Assembly: GCA_036898135.1 (NCBI GenBank)
Contig: CM072523.1
Location: 41,064,764-41,128,763, forward strand
From: Oncomelania hupensis
Lineage: Eukaryota > Mollusca > Gastropoda > Littorinimorpha > Pomatiopsidae
Length of the DNA: 64,000 nt
Direction: 5' to 3'
The notes under the pieces were generated by a model, which saw only the letters and a list, made by a program, of their open reading frames with translations, did not search any database and was not told where the DNA came from. A program made the position numbers and the translations under genes. Below are positions 44,990 to 56,519 of the stretch, piece by piece. Each line of letters begins with the position of its first letter. The stretch's first letter is position 1.

Positions 44990-45257
44990 AGAAGTTGAAA
45001 TAATAATAATATTACTACTACTACTACCACTACTACTACTACTTGGTTTCATTATTCTGGTAGGCATCTTTATGTTCTAATTCTATACCAAGTTTTAAAA
45101 AAAAATTAGTCCATTAGTTTCAGAGAAAACTGGTCATGTTCGGACGAACGGACGAACAGAACCAACAACAATAGTTCCCCATCTACTACTACTACTACTA
45201 TTAGGCCTACTCTTACTACTACTACTACTGCTGCTGCTGCTACTGCTGCTGCTGCTG

Positions 45258-45290
<33 letters not shown>

Positions 45291-45415
45291 ATAGAAGAAG
45301 AAGAAGAAGAAGTAGTAGTAGTAGTAGTAGAAGAAAAAGAAGAAGAAGAAGAAGAAGAAGAAGAAGAAGAAGAAGAAGAAGAAGAAGAAGAAGAAGAAGA
45401 AGAAGAAGAAGAAAT
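44890..45415. repeat. (AAT)n, then (CTA)/(CTG)n, then (AAG)n
   Basis: About 32 AAT units (44895-44988), a CTA patch (45016-45042), CTA/CTG units (about 45187-45291), AGT units, then about 30 AAG units to 45412. Poly-Leu/Tyr/Phe frames on the minus strand are artefacts. Confidence 0.95.
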
Positions 45416-45419
45416 GTAA

Positions 45420-46690
45420 GATACCTCCTGTACGAAGTGATAAAGGAAGGAGAAAGAAGAATGAAAGAAGGCGAAGATGTGAATAGAAGGAGGAGATGAA
45501 GAAGGAAGGAGAAAAAAAGGCGTGGAAGAAAAAAGGAAGAGGTATTGAGAAGAAGCAGGAAGAACAGAGGCGTATCACTGATTGCACCAGCAAAGGCTTC
45601 TTTCTGCTGCTTTCGTGCCCTCGCACTTTGTTAAACAGACGGCTATTACCACAAGACTGATCGACCCTCCTACAACATAGTCAAGGAGGACCGCTGAAAA
45701 TAGGCATGGCAGTTTCGAGACTATAAAGGCATGTAGCCTATCAACGCTCCATGGTCAGCGGTCTTCAAAGCGGGGACAAGCGCATCGCTGCCAGATATAA
45801 CTTTCTTATAACATTCACAAAACAGTTCGATTTATTTTAATAGCGTTGAAGAGGACGGTCATTGTGAATCGGTCATCTTATGTCATCGCAGATGAAAGAC
45901 CTTCAAAATGACGCACGATTGTTGATACATGTATGTATTTCTACTGTATACAACTTTTCTCCTGTGTGGTAAACTCTGTGCGCAGAGTACCATGACGAAG
46001 GGAGACAAGTTTTTAGGTCGCAATTGTCTCGCTTAAAAAGACAGTGGGACTAAATTTAGATGACAGCATCCTTTGACAAATGCTATTGATAAGAATGGAG
46101 TTTTCCTCTCTGCAATAATAATTCTAAACTTCGCACTGAACTATTTGGTTGTTGTTGTTGGAATTTTGTTGTTTAATAAAAAATCACTGCACTAAACGAA
46201 ACACATTCTCACGTTCATGTTTAAAGAAGATCCACGGTAGATCCAGCCGAGCGAAACGACGAACTCAATAGCGTCTGCATGAGTATTCAACACTTGTCAT
46301 CTGTTGATGATGGCATCGTACCCTTACCCCTGACTGATGGGTGTTGGGCGTGGTCAAATTCAAGAGGCGAAGGGGTGGGAAAGACGATAGAGTGGGGTGG
46401 GAGGTGAAGAGGGAAGGAAGGAGGGAAACAATGGAGGGTTTGGAGAGATGGAAGGAAGAATAAAGAGGGAGGGGGGGGGGTGAGTAAGAGAGGAGAGAAG
46501 GAAGGGGCAGCATCCTGTAGGAGGGAGCAGGGTAGGGAACAACACCGGAGAGAAGGAAGTGAAGCGAGAGGGACAAAACAGGGTTGCTGAGATCGAGAGG
46601 GTCGACGGGTATTTGTTTTGAACAGAAAGTGAAAGGGTAGAGTTTGGGTATTATCAGAAGGGTGGGGGATAAGATGGTATTGGCCAGAAA
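45420..46690. other. Unassigned; GGAAG-rich between 46.37 and 46.5 kb
   Basis: Purine-rich patches (45430-45560, 46370-46560) and otherwise unrecognised sequence. Two long minus-strand frames here are Ser/Leu/Pro-rich translations of that patch and the adjacent (GA)n, not genes. Confidence 0.5.
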
Positions 46691-46692
46691 GC

Positions 46693-46693
<1 letters not shown>

Positions 46694-46736
<43 letters not shown>
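46694..46736. repeat. (GA)n microsatellite
   Basis: About 21 GA units. Confidence 0.95.
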
Positions 46737-46739
<3 letters not shown>

Positions 46740-48417
46740 GTGGCAGGCATGCAAGTCTCCAACATCTCTTTGTCAGGGCTGCGTTTTATTAAATATTAGG
46801 GCGGAGCCTATTTTTTTGTTTGTGTTGTTGTTTGTTGAAGGACAGAATGCAAAAAGAGAGATATAAATGAATAAATTAAGAGAGACACAGCGATGAGAGA
46901 AAAATAGAGAGGCATAGACAGACAGAGACAGATACAGTCAGAGAGACAGACAATTGTGGCCAAAACTCGGCGAAATGGCCAATAACCCTAAAAAATTTTA
47001 TTTGTAGATAGCTAGCTGCAAAACCAATTTCAACATGGATATCAACATACATTATGTGAAAGCCAATATGTATTTTACTTTTAGTTTTAAAGCTTAAGCT
47101 GTCCGTCAACGTTTCAACGATTGGGCACTGAAAATCTTTCCATGGGTATAGATGCGATGATCACCGATGACAAAAACGAACGCATGTAAAATTGAAGTGC
47201 GTTGAAGGGAAATCGATCGTTCATCTATTTGCGGACACAACTTGCACGCGTAAAAAAAGAATAAACGATGAAATGGCTGGTCATCGCTGATCCTCGCAAA
47301 AGCTATGATATGATACGTTTCGGGTAACCATTAGGGTCCCAAGGCTCGAGGATTTCATGTAATCAAAACAGCTCTCACGTTCCACGCAACAATGTTTCTA
47401 CTACAGCACGGCAACTTGACTCGCTGCTTGCTGAGTAAAACAACACAAGCATAATGCACCAGTGTTTAACGAACAAAACCAGAGGTGCCGCGTGCTATTA
47501 TCTATAGATTATCACTTTAACATAACCACATGAAATAACCGGAAAATGGTGATCTGACAGAATTGCTTTAGCCGTGCACTCTTGTTTAGTTCTTATCTTA
47601 TTTATATTGGCATATCGTTCTTGTCATATGTCACATTTGTTTATGTCGTCATTGTTTACACTTACTTGCATCAACGGGTGAAAATATTATGCAGCAAACC
47701 TTAAGAAAAATAATGCATAGGACTAATTTCCATTTTGGTCTTGAGCCTCGAGCAATTATTCCTAAAGCTGGAAAGTGCGCTGTTACAAAAACATATATCG
47801 ACAAATAAAAAAATTCGCCTGTATTTTCTGTGAAATTCTTAACCCATTGAAGGCGTTTTCTACGAAGGCTACATTATTTTTTGTTCTACATTCTTTTAGC
47901 TGTGTTCTCATCCTATACGAACTCGGTCCGCGTTTCTGAACCTCAGAGCAATTCGTCCGCGTTTTTTAACCTTAGCCATTCAACGTCGAACGTAGGTCTA
48001 TCCAATTAAAATTCGCTTTCCTCATCAGATCTACGCCCAAGAAGGACTTCAAAGTTGTGATTGTTACGTTGGAGACGCGTGCGATAGTAGGCTTGCGTGT
48101 GTGACGCGCGCGATAGATCTGTTCGTTTTATTTTGCAAAGCATGCAATAATAGAGTGTATTTACCTTTGATTTGATTTTGCGTTGTTATTAGAAGAAGCT
48201 TTGTATAATGTTGATAATTTTAGGTGCTCGATATTATTTGAGAATTTTCTCGAGTCAGTTGTTTACTATCGATCGAAGCGTATGGATAGTTCTAGGGGTA
48301 ACCAGGGAAGCTTCCATTCCAAATAGGGTTGTATGACGTGAGACAGTGATGATGAAATTACTTTTGATTGGTTGTGGTGTTTCATGTGGGGTATTCTCGC
48401 TTGTTCTGGAGTATGTA
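46740..48417. other. Unassigned; a weak SINE-like 3' end near 47.77 kb
   Basis: CTGGAAAGTGCGCTGTTACA at about 47769 resembles the SINE-1/SINE-4 3' end. A GACAGA-rich patch lies at 46900-46950. No gene recognised. Confidence 0.45.
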
Positions 48418-48700
48418 GAGACTATATAAGTGCCGCACTGTTTCAAGAAGAAGTAAAGTAGTGTCATAAAGTCTCCTCTCTGAAAATCCTTACCGGGAAG
48501 AGAGGGGACTATAAACTGATTTAAAAAAAAAAAAAAAAAAAAGAGAGAGAGAGAGTGTTGAAAGTAAAAAGTTGAGAGTGGAAAAAGCGATTGTATGCAG
48601 TGTTGATGTATGCTGAATAAAGTTGGAAAACTACATACGAAGACTTTGCCTTGTTGCTGAGTGAGCAGGCTGCGTGGATAAACGAATCTGGGTTACACTT
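48418..48700 (+). promoter_or_regulatory. Possible LTR-like transcription unit: TATA, hairpin, AATAAA
   Basis: GACTATATAAGTGCCGCACTG (about 48419) is a good TATA box with an initiator-like CA about 15 bases on. A 12-bp stem (48470-48481 with 48499-48510, one G-U type mismatch, 17-base loop) follows. Then A18, a short (GA)n, and GCTGAATAAAGTTGG (about 48612), which contains AATAAA. About 80 bases later comes GGGTTACA. The order TATA - AATAAA - short U5-like end fits an LTR, but no second LTR, coding region or target duplication was found, so this is only a candidate. Confidence 0.35.
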
Positions 48701-48849
48701 TATCAGGTTTCAAGCATCGGGGCTGAATCAACTGATAAAAAACAACATCGAGTGTTACAGTGATATTAGATACCATAGGACATTTTTATAGCATGTTTGC
48801 ATATAAATAATAGGAACATTCGGCGTTTTCTTCCGATAGTAAAACGACC

Positions 48850-49075
48850 TTCATAGGTGGAAGAGCGTTCGCATGGCACACCGAAGAGCCAGGTTCGAAT
48901 CCCGTGCATGGTGGGCAAGATACGCAATGGCCATTTTCACTGACCGTCTTAGCAGCATGATTTGCTCTGATGGTTCAGTGTTGATTTAGGTCGCTACCCC
49001 TTGTTCCCTGGAATGATTATTCCCGTCAGCCATTTCGCCAATGGTGGGTGTAAACGTTAAACTTTTCATTCATTT
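48850..49075 (+). mobile_element. SINE-2 copy
   Basis: TAGGTGGAAGAGCGTTCGC (A-box region) and AGCCAGGTTCGAATCCCG (B box), then GATGGTTCAGTGTTGATTTA, CCCTGGAATGATTATTCCCG and a 3' end GTAAACGTTAAAC. Confidence 0.88.
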
Positions 49076-49079
49076 ATTC

Positions 49080-50273
49080 TTTTCCTATTCATTGTATTAA
49101 TTATGTCTTGCAGGGCGTGAAATTGTGTCTAGTATTACCTTCAAAAAGAGATTTTAGTGTACTCGAAGGCTTGTTTTTAAGGCCTCTTTTTCCAGTTGAA
49201 AGAAAATTCTAAACTTCATTTCTGCGTTTAATGCAGTGTGTTTGCTGTACGTGCGTTGTACCTTAAAGGGCCTCACTATGACCACGCACCCTCCACAAAT
49301 CCTTTTAACATTCACAGTGAGTGTTGCCTCACTGAGAAAAATAAGCTTACAGCAAAAGAGAACTCATTCGAAAGTATAGTTATTTTTTAATGAATAAATT
49401 CCGTAGTTTTGGTGCCTATTAATAGCAACAGCCGTTATCTAGCCAGCCAACAATCTAGAGCTAAAAATAGTAGCTACCAAAGCCGGTAAGAGACAGAACC
49501 CGTAAAAAAATTTGCTCGTAAGGGTTTTGGTTTTAGTTTGATAAAATAAATCCCACCCCACCCCAGACACCAAAGACGCATTCTTCAAGCCGCATGGTTC
49601 ACTCAGAAACAGGGTCAAAGGTCACACGGCTATGGCATCGATGTACCGTTAAAATAGGGGAAATCACTCTCTGTCAGAACCGACATGGAAAATTCAAACT
49701 TTAGCGGTTGATTTGAGCAACGAAAGTCCACTTCATCATTGTTTGGGTAAACCTGATTGTGCCAAAAGTAACCAAAGCCTTTCGAACTGAGCCTTTTAAA
49801 AAAAACACGCAACGTTCATAAACGGTAAATTTGCTTGTGATTACATGTACAGAATGTATGGCCTAGCGTGTATGTGTGATTAACAAAAAATGTATGCGCG
49901 TGCGTTTTGTAATTAAAGAGTATGTGAACGCGACCGTATCTGTGATTTTATCAGTTTTTGTAAGAGAGGATTCAAAATCTCACTTTTAGAAAAACTTCCA
50001 ATAGGATATGAATTTCCGCTTGAGGTCCTAATTGGAGTTGCTTCCCCTGTGATTAGCCTCAGTGGGGAACGTGTTAGTAAGGAGGACCAAAACAGATGCT
50101 GAAGACCCCTTTAATATCAGGGTATTCCCCAAACCTTCCCATTGGACGATGAGGGAGGAACCGCCAAACACAATGAGCAGAGGAAGAAGGGAAGAGAATA
50201 GCGGAAGGAGAAACAGGTGGGGGTGGAAGGTAAAAGTGGAGCGGTGGGAAGGAGAGAGAGATTAAACTGGGGC

Positions 50274-50275
<2 letters not shown>
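49080..50275. other. Unassigned
   Basis: AT-rich to about 50050, then GGA-rich (50150-50275). No gene or repeat family recognised. Confidence 0.45.

Positions 50276-50343
<68 letters not shown>
50276..50343. repeat. (GA)n microsatellite
   Basis: About 33 GA units. Confidence 0.96.
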
Positions 50344-50346
<3 letters not shown>

Positions 50347-50382
50347 AGATTGAAAGAGGGAGAGAGAGAGAGAATGAATGGA

Positions 50383-50557
50383 CATAGAAACTGAACGTCC
50401 ACATTTACCATTGGCGATGTTTCAGACGGGGATAACTATCCCAGGAAAGAGGTGTAGGGACCTACAGTAAAACAACACTGAACCATCAGAGCAATCACAC
50501 TGCTAAAATGGACAGTATAATTGGCCAATTTTATCTTGCCCATCAAGGGATCCGAAC
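50383..50557 (-). mobile_element. SINE-2 copy, truncated at the B box
   Basis: GAACGTCCACATTTACCATT, GGGGATAACTATCCCAGG, AACACTGAACCATCAGAGCA and then GGGATCCGAACCTGGG (B-box region) where a GA-rich tract begins. The A-box part of the head is missing. Confidence 0.82.
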
Positions 50558-50760
50558 CTGGGAGAGAGAGAGAAAGAGAGAGGGGGAGGGAGAGAGGGAG
50601 AGAGAGAAAGAGAGGGGGGAGAGATAGAGGGAGAGAGAGAAAAAGAGGGAGAGAGAGAGGGAGAGAGAGAAAGAGAGAGAAAGAAAGAGAGATGGGGAGA
50701 GGGAAAGAAAGAGAGAGGGAGAGAGAGAAAAAAAAAGAAAGAGAGATAAAAAAAGGGAGA
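50558..50760. repeat. GA/GGGA-rich tract
   Basis: Degenerate GAGAGA/GGGAGA/AAAGAGA purine tract beginning within the SINE-2 head. Confidence 0.9.
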
Positions 50761-50814
50761 GATTTCGGTGGGAATTAATTAATGAATTTAAAAGAGAGAG
50801 TAGGAATGGGAGGG

Positions 50815-51280
50815 AGAGGAAGAAGAAGAAGAAGCAGCAGAAGAAGAAGAAGAAGAAGCAGAAGAAGCAGAAGAAGAAGAAGAAGAAGAAGAACTATAAG
50901 AAGAAGAAATATAAGAAGAATAGCAAGAACAACAATAAGAAGAACAGGAACATGAAGAACAAGAATAAAGAAGAAGATCAAGAATAACAGGAACAAGAAG
51001 CACAAGAAGAAGAAGAAAGAGAGGGAGAATAGAAATAAGAAGAAAAAAGTCTCATTTTGTTTTTGTGGTCGCAACAGCACATATCTCCCACACAACTGTG
51101 AGGTTAAGGTAAAGATGCCCAAAAACTGCAGCAAGGAAAGGCGGAAGTCAGTGTTAAAAGGTCTTCGTTTGTGGCATTCTTCATGCCCCCAACAACCTGA
51201 CAAATCGCTCCACTAACTGCACTTGAAAATACACAAGACAAGAACAAAGTAAGGAGGAGGAAAATGGGGAGAAGAAGAAG

Positions 51281-51312
<32 letters not shown>

Positions 51313-52036
51313 GTAGTAGAAGACATTTTGTTTAGATTGTAAACGTTTATTACAGTTTTCAAAATGTTACAAAGATAAGAAGTTTAAGCTTACAGCTTAA
51401 GAAGAAAAAATAAGAAGAAGAGGAAGAAGAAGAAGAAGAAAAGCAAAAACAACAACAGCAACATCAGCAACATCAGAGGAAAAAAGTAAAAGACGATCGA
51501 CGATGACGACGACAACGAAGAAGAAGAAGAAGCAGCAGCAGCAGCAGCAGAAGAAGAAGAAGAAGAAGAAGAAGAAGAAAAAGAAGAAGAAGAAGAAGAC
51601 TTTTTTGTTTAGACTGTAAATGTTTATTACAATTTTCAAAATGTTACAAAGATAAAAAGTTTAAGCTTACAGCTTAAGAAGAAGAAGAAGCAGAAGAAAA
51701 AGCAGAAGATGGGGAAGAAGAAGAAGAAGAAGAAGAAGAAGAAGAAGAAGAAGAAGAAGAAGAAGAAGAAGAAGAAGAAGAAGAAGAAGAAGAAGAAGAA
51801 GAAGAGCAATAACAAAAACAGCAACATCAACAATATCAGAGGAAAAAAGTTATAGACGATCGACGATGACGACGACGACGACAACGAAGAAGAAGAAGAA
51901 GAAGAAGAAGAAGAAGAAGAAGAAGAAGAAGAAGAAGAAGAAGAAGAAGAAGAAGAAGAAGAAGAAGAAGAAGAAGAAGAAGAAGAAGAAGAAAGAAAGA
52001 AAGAAGAAGAAGAAGAAGAAGAAGAAGAAGAAGAAG

Positions 52037-52069
<33 letters not shown>

Positions 52070-52080
52070 AGCAAGAAGAA
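50815..52080. repeat. (AAG)n super-cluster with an internal duplicated block
   Basis: Long AAG arrays (about 50815-50895, 51270-51310, 51415-51440, 51520-51600, 51716-51805, 51885-52035) with AAC/CAG/GAC variants. GTTTATTACAGTTTTCAAAA, ATGTTACAAAGATAAGAAG and TTTAAGCTTACAGCTTAAG at 51345-51402 recur at 51617-51678. The spacer ending AGACGATCGACGATGACGAC (about 51491) recurs at about 51853. A block of roughly 0.3-0.37 kb was therefore tandemly duplicated. All frames here are poly-Lys, Phe, Leu or Glu artefacts. Confidence 0.95.
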
Positions 52081-52089
52081 GAAGATCTT

Positions 52090-52730
52090 TTCCCTCTTAA
52101 CTGTTTGTAGGAACGTCAATACTTGCTGGTGATTCGTGTGCTGTTCGTTAGTGGCTTGTGCATGTTATTTGTACTTTCCTCCCCTTTAAGTCCTTGGTTG
52201 TCGTTTTTTCCGTACCCCTGCTGTCTGATAGGCCGTCCCCTCTGTCGAAAATGACCGTCGCCTGCTGGATTTAAACCTCTGACCCTCAGGGATATTAGTT
52301 TAGCCCCCTGACAGCGAGTAGCTTCTTGTTTCCCTCCTTTTCTGTCGTTCTTTAACGTATGTTGTTTGTTCCCATTTGCTTTTTTTTTCTTCTCTGTCTT
52401 CTGTCGACGGGGCGGGTGACAAGAGGGTGAAGAAGAAGAAGAAGAAGAAGAAGAAGAAGAAGATGATGATGATGCTGATGTGTGAGTGCGTGTATATGCG
52501 TGTGTGTATGTGTGTGTGTGTGGGTGGGTGTTTGTTTGAGAGTGTGTGTGTGTTTGTGCGGTCACGTGTGCGTAGTTGTGGGCATATGTAAATACGTTTG
52601 TAGATAATTTAACTGGGAATTAAGATGTTGCTTCACTTCCGTAGTCTAAAGCACTGTCGTTAAATATATTTTGACTTAGGACAAAGTATGGGAAATTGCT
52701 GAAATGGTACATTTCTGACTGACTGAAGTG
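52090..52730. other. Unassigned with (AAG)n/(GAT)n and (TG)n
   Basis: Contains (AAG)n then GAT units (about 52428-52475) and (TG)n (about 52493-52560). Otherwise unrecognised. Confidence 0.55.
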
Positions 52731-52732
52731 AA

Positions 52733-53253
52733 TGAAGGCACAGTCGAGTCTAGTCAGCAGAAGGGGTAGAGAAATCTCCAACCTCCGTTTTGCGGATGAC
52801 TTTGATGGACTGGCTGGAGAGGAACAAGATCGTGAACAGCTTGTACGCAGGCTTAACTACACCTCCAGAGTCTATGGAATGGAAATAAGCGCAGAGAAGA
52901 CCAAACCGATGACCAACACCACCAATGACTTCAACGCAATCATCAAATCCAAGACCAATCCCTGAAAACTGTGCATAGCTTGAAATACTTCGGAGCAATT
53001 GTATCAATGGGTCTACAGGATAGCACAAACAACTGCTGCGCTGGCAAGTTTAAAGCCCATTTGGAAAGAAAGGACAATCAGTCTACACTCCAAAGGTAAG
53101 ATTACTGTGCTCCCATGTCATCTCCTTCATTGCGAAACGTGGATCTTCACAGCAGTCCTACAACGAAGAATACAAAGCACGGAGATGAGGTGCTACAGAA
53201 GACTTCTGGGCATTTCCTATACCCAGCACATCACTAACGTCGAAGTCCGACAG
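52733..53253 (+). mobile_element. LINE-A reverse transcriptase relic, part 1
   Basis: Plus-strand frames give EISNLRFADDFDGLAGEEQ (FADD is the reverse-transcriptase motif C), VYGMEISAEKTKPM, LKYFGAIVSM, AQTTAALASLKPIWKE and EMRCYRRLLGISYTQHIT, ending in the coding equivalent of EVRQ. Frames shift at about 52963 and elsewhere, so it is dead. It continues at 53611 after a SINE insertion. It begins where the 62.1-63.0 kb fragment ends within the protein (the EGTVS segment). Confidence 0.9.
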
Positions 53254-53610
53254 GTAATGGTGGCAAATGTGTTCCCGTAATCCTTCGGTCGTTGGGGAGA
53301 GAGGCATTTGGGAGGGACCTCTATTTTCTCTAGGCCAGCTTTATTAGTGCGTGCCTACCTCCTCTCCCTCGCTGCTTTACCTTCCCGTATTCTAAACAGA
53401 TCCAGGTCCAGATTCACATCTGGTTGGACTGGGGTTTGTCGTGCGCTTGTTTGATTCTTTTGAAGGGCGTGGGTTGGGGGGGGGTATCATTTGGTAGTGG
53501 CCTTCAAAGTGCAGTCACCCATCCAAGTACTAAACCCGCACGACGTCGCTTAACATGAAATATTGCTAGCGTGTACCCAACCCACTAAGCTACTGCCCCC
53601 ACCGACAGTC
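53254..53610 (-). mobile_element. SINE-5: composite tRNA-like / 5S rRNA-like SINE inserted in LINE-A
   Basis: Flanked by AGTCCGACAG (53244-53253) and AGTCCGACCG (53611-53620), a 10-bp target duplication with one mismatch; removing the insert restores the LINE frame. On the minus strand it starts with GCAGTAGCTTAGTGGGTTGG (tRNA A-box-like). About 20 bases later comes GTTAAGCGACGTCGTGCGGG followed by TTTAGTACTTGGATGGGTGA, corresponding closely to the A box, intermediate element and C box of metazoan 5S rRNA (53511-53554). A body of about 250 bases follows. Pol III transcription through the 5S-type promoter is inferred. Confidence 0.85.
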
Positions 53611-53967
53611 AGTCCGACCGACCATCACACAAGCCATTGGACAACATGAAGACATGCTCACAGTAGTGAAGAAACGGAAGCTCCGATGGTATGGCCACAT
53701 CACCAGAGCATCAGGCCTGGCAAAGACCATCCTGCAAGGCACGGTGCAAGGAGGCAGAAAAAGAGGGAGACAGAAAAAGAGGTTGGAATCCAACATTCGA
53801 GAATGGACTGGCTTGACACTGAGTGAAGACGTGAGGATTGCTGAAAACAGAGAAAGATGGAGTACGATGGTTAAGCGATCATTTGTGGTGCCCCAACGAC
53901 TCCACTTACGAGGTAGGATAGGATAGGATAGGATAGGATAGGATAGGATAGGATAGGATAGGATAGG
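53611..53967 (+). mobile_element. LINE-A, part 2, with (GATAG)n tail
   Basis: Continues part 1: TITQAIGQHEDMLTVVKKRK, LRWYGHITRASGLAKTI, SNIREWTGLTLSEDV, then about ten GATAG units (53913-53967). Together the two parts form the longest LINE-A copy here, about 0.88 kb excluding the SINE. Confidence 0.93.
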
Positions 53968-53969
53968 TC

Positions 53970-54535
53970 CATTTCTGTTGAAAACATTATTTTCCATTCT
54001 TCTCTCTGTTTCTATGCCTCTGTCTCTGTATCTCTCTCTTTTCCTGTCTCGGTCTATCTCTCACTGTCTCTGTCCCTTTGTCTGTGTCTCTGTCTGTCTA
54101 TCTGTAGCTCTCTCTCTCTCCCTCACATCCCTCTCTCCATCCTCCTCTCTCCCTCTCCTTTCCTCTTGACATTCAACCTCTCGCCGCTAGCTCATTAAAT
54201 AGTTCTGGACAATAATTGGTCGAGATTCTGCTCAAGCTCCCATCCTTCGTCAGCATTGAAAATCAACCTAGCGACTAACGGAATGATCGTTTTGTTGATC
54301 GTCACAATACTCTGAGTTGCTTTACATGGTCATTAAAATCCAACGGAAGACTAAGTAGGCTTTAAAAAAAAAAGTGTCCTTAATTTCAGCTTTTGCTTTT
54401 CTTGGGCGGTGGGTGGGCGTGATTATACTATAGATAAAGAACGGAGCTAATGCTTCTAGCTGTTTCGATCCAATCTCACTCTTTAGTGTGTTGTTCGTTT
54501 CCTGGTATTTTGATTTTTTTTTATCGCTGTGGTAG
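53970..54535. other. CT-rich patch and unassigned sequence
   Basis: Degenerate CTCTGTCT/TCTCTC sequence (about 53998-54170), then unrecognised sequence. Confidence 0.6.
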
Positions 54536-54838
54536 AGATGATGATGATGGTGATGATGATGATGACGACGATGATGATGATGATGATGATGAAGAAGAAG
54601 AAGAAGAAGAAGAAGAAGAAGAAGAAGAAGAAGAAGAAGAAGAAGAAGAAGAAGAAGAAGAAGAAGAAGAAGGAGAAGAAGAAGAAGAAGAAGAAGAAGA
54701 AGAAGAAGAAGAAGAAGAAGAGAAGAAGAAGAAGAAGAAGAAGAAGAAGAGGAAGAGGAAGAGGAGAGAAGAAGAAGAAGAAGAAGAAGAAGAAGAAGAA
54801 GAAGAAGAAGAAGAAGAAGAAGAAGAAGAAGAAGAAAG
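54536..54838. repeat. (GAT)n followed by about 80 AAG units
   Basis: GAT/GAC units (54536-54590), then AAG units to 54838 with GGAG, AGAG and GAGGAAGAGG interruptions. The 280-codon minus frame over it is Leu/Ser/His homopolymer, not a gene. Confidence 0.97.
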
Positions 54839-54839
54839 A

Positions 54840-56519
54840 GGTAGGTAAGAAAGGGAGAGAGAAGAAGAGAGACAGACAGAAATACAGACAGACAAAGACA
54901 GAGAGAAAGAAGGAAGACGTGAGATGAAGAATGAATGAATGAAAAGTAAAGCGTTTTATTTTGAAAGGTTTGTGTGAGGAGACGGGAGAAATGAGGTTGG
55001 GGAGGGGAAGGGGCGTGTAGCCTGCGTAAAATTTTCAGTGCCATTCTCTTAGAATGAAGCCGTGGAAAGGATAAAGAGAGAAAATAGGACCTAAAATAAC
55101 AAAACGTTTGCAGTAGTGGGAGTCTCATTGTTACCTGTAAACGGTGAACACTGCAGGGATTCACAGCTTTGAACAGCTAAAGCCCCCCCCCCCTCCCCCC
55201 TTAAAGGTGTTTTGAAGGATTAAATGAATAGTAGCACGATGACTGAAAAAAGAAAGGCGAAAGGAATGAAGAGAAAGAAAGAATCAAAGAGAGAAAGATA
55301 AAGAAAGAACCAAAGAGAGAAAGAAAGAAATAAGAAAGAAAGAGAGAGAGAAAGAAAACAAAAAAAAGTTAAATGAAAAACACAACAAAAATGAAAAGAA
55401 AGGAAAAAAGGAAAGAAAAGAAAAGCAAGAAAAGAAAAGAAGAGGAAAAGAAAGACATATAGATATACGAAGTACGAAATCTTTAATGTGTTCAGCATCT
55501 CACTCATTCACTGAAGAAATTGGAGAAAATAGGTAGAATAACAATGAAATCGAAAGTCTCCCGTCTAAGCGCTATAAAAAAAAAAGAGAGAGAATAAATA
55601 AGTAAATAAAATAAAATAAATAAATAACATCCAAAATTAAGACAGAAGGAAAAAAAGGAAAGAAACGCAAACAAAGAAAATAAGAAAGAACGAAACGAAG
55701 AAAGGACCGATGAAGAAAACAAGACATGTAAAAATGTGTTTAATTTAAAGAGTAAATTATATTTGACAAGAGAGAGGGAGATAGAGAAAGTGAGAGACAG
55801 ACAAAGACATAGACAGAGAGATAGACAAATGTAATAGTAAAGTGTATATTAAGAAAGAGAGAAAAAGAGGGTGAGAGAAAGAGAGAGAGAGAGGGTGAGA
55901 GAAAGAAAGAGAGAGAGAGACAGAGAGGCTGAGAGAAAGAGAGCGGAGAGGGGTAGATAGAGACAAATATAGACATATAAACAATTTTAATAGTAAATTG
56001 TATTTTAAGAGAGACAGCGAGAGAGAGACAGACTAACAGACAGACAGACAGGGAGAGTCAGAGACAAAGACAGACAGGACTATCGGACGGACAATAAGGA
56101 TAAAAGAGTTCCAGAAGACAGTCCAATAATCATCCTATCAGTTCTTTATTCCTGAAACTAAAGAGAGAAAAAGATAAACCAAGGAAAAGTGTAACTATGA
56201 AACTATGGTTACTTTCTTCCTCTTTCTAACTTTCTTTTTTCTTCAGTGGAATTGTAGGGTTGGAAACACTGATAAAGAGTCTGAGCGTTTCGGTCCTGTG
56301 AATAGCAAAAAGGTTATTTCTCCCTCTCTCGGCGCATTCATGGCCAAATTGGCGGTTCGCGAAGGGCTCCTGGAGCGCTAAGCTGAAGGCAACGAGCTTC
56401 GAAACTGAGACTTAAATATCCCGGCGCTTTGCTATACAGAAAGAGACAGAGGCTAACTATTTTTATTGTTGAGGAAGTTACAATCAGACCGAGAAAGAAA
56501 GAAGGGGTGTGTATGCGGA
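54840..56519. other. Purine-rich but unassigned
   Basis: GAAAGAAA/GAGA-rich sequence at 54840-54930, 55248-55460, 55575-55735, 55768-55970 and 56000-56090. The phrase TTTAATAGTAAATTGTATTT near 55985 partly repeats TTTAAAGAGTAAATTATATT near 55742. No gene recognised; poly-Ser/Leu/Phe minus-strand frames are artefacts. Confidence 0.6.

Noticed and set aside
46265..46765. Two overlapping Ser/Leu/Pro-rich frames of about 160 codons
   Set aside because: Arise from a GGAAG-rich patch plus (GA)n; neither frame has a recognised feature and both share the same low-complexity source.
53511..53554. 5S rRNA gene
   Set aside because: Only the internal promoter region matches; the 5' and 3' stems of 5S rRNA are absent and the unit is an insertion with target duplication.
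54322..55164. 280-codon minus-strand open frame, the longest in the window
   Set aside because: More than half is Leu/Ser/His homopolymer from (AAG)n and (GAT)n; the flanking parts have no recognised domain.
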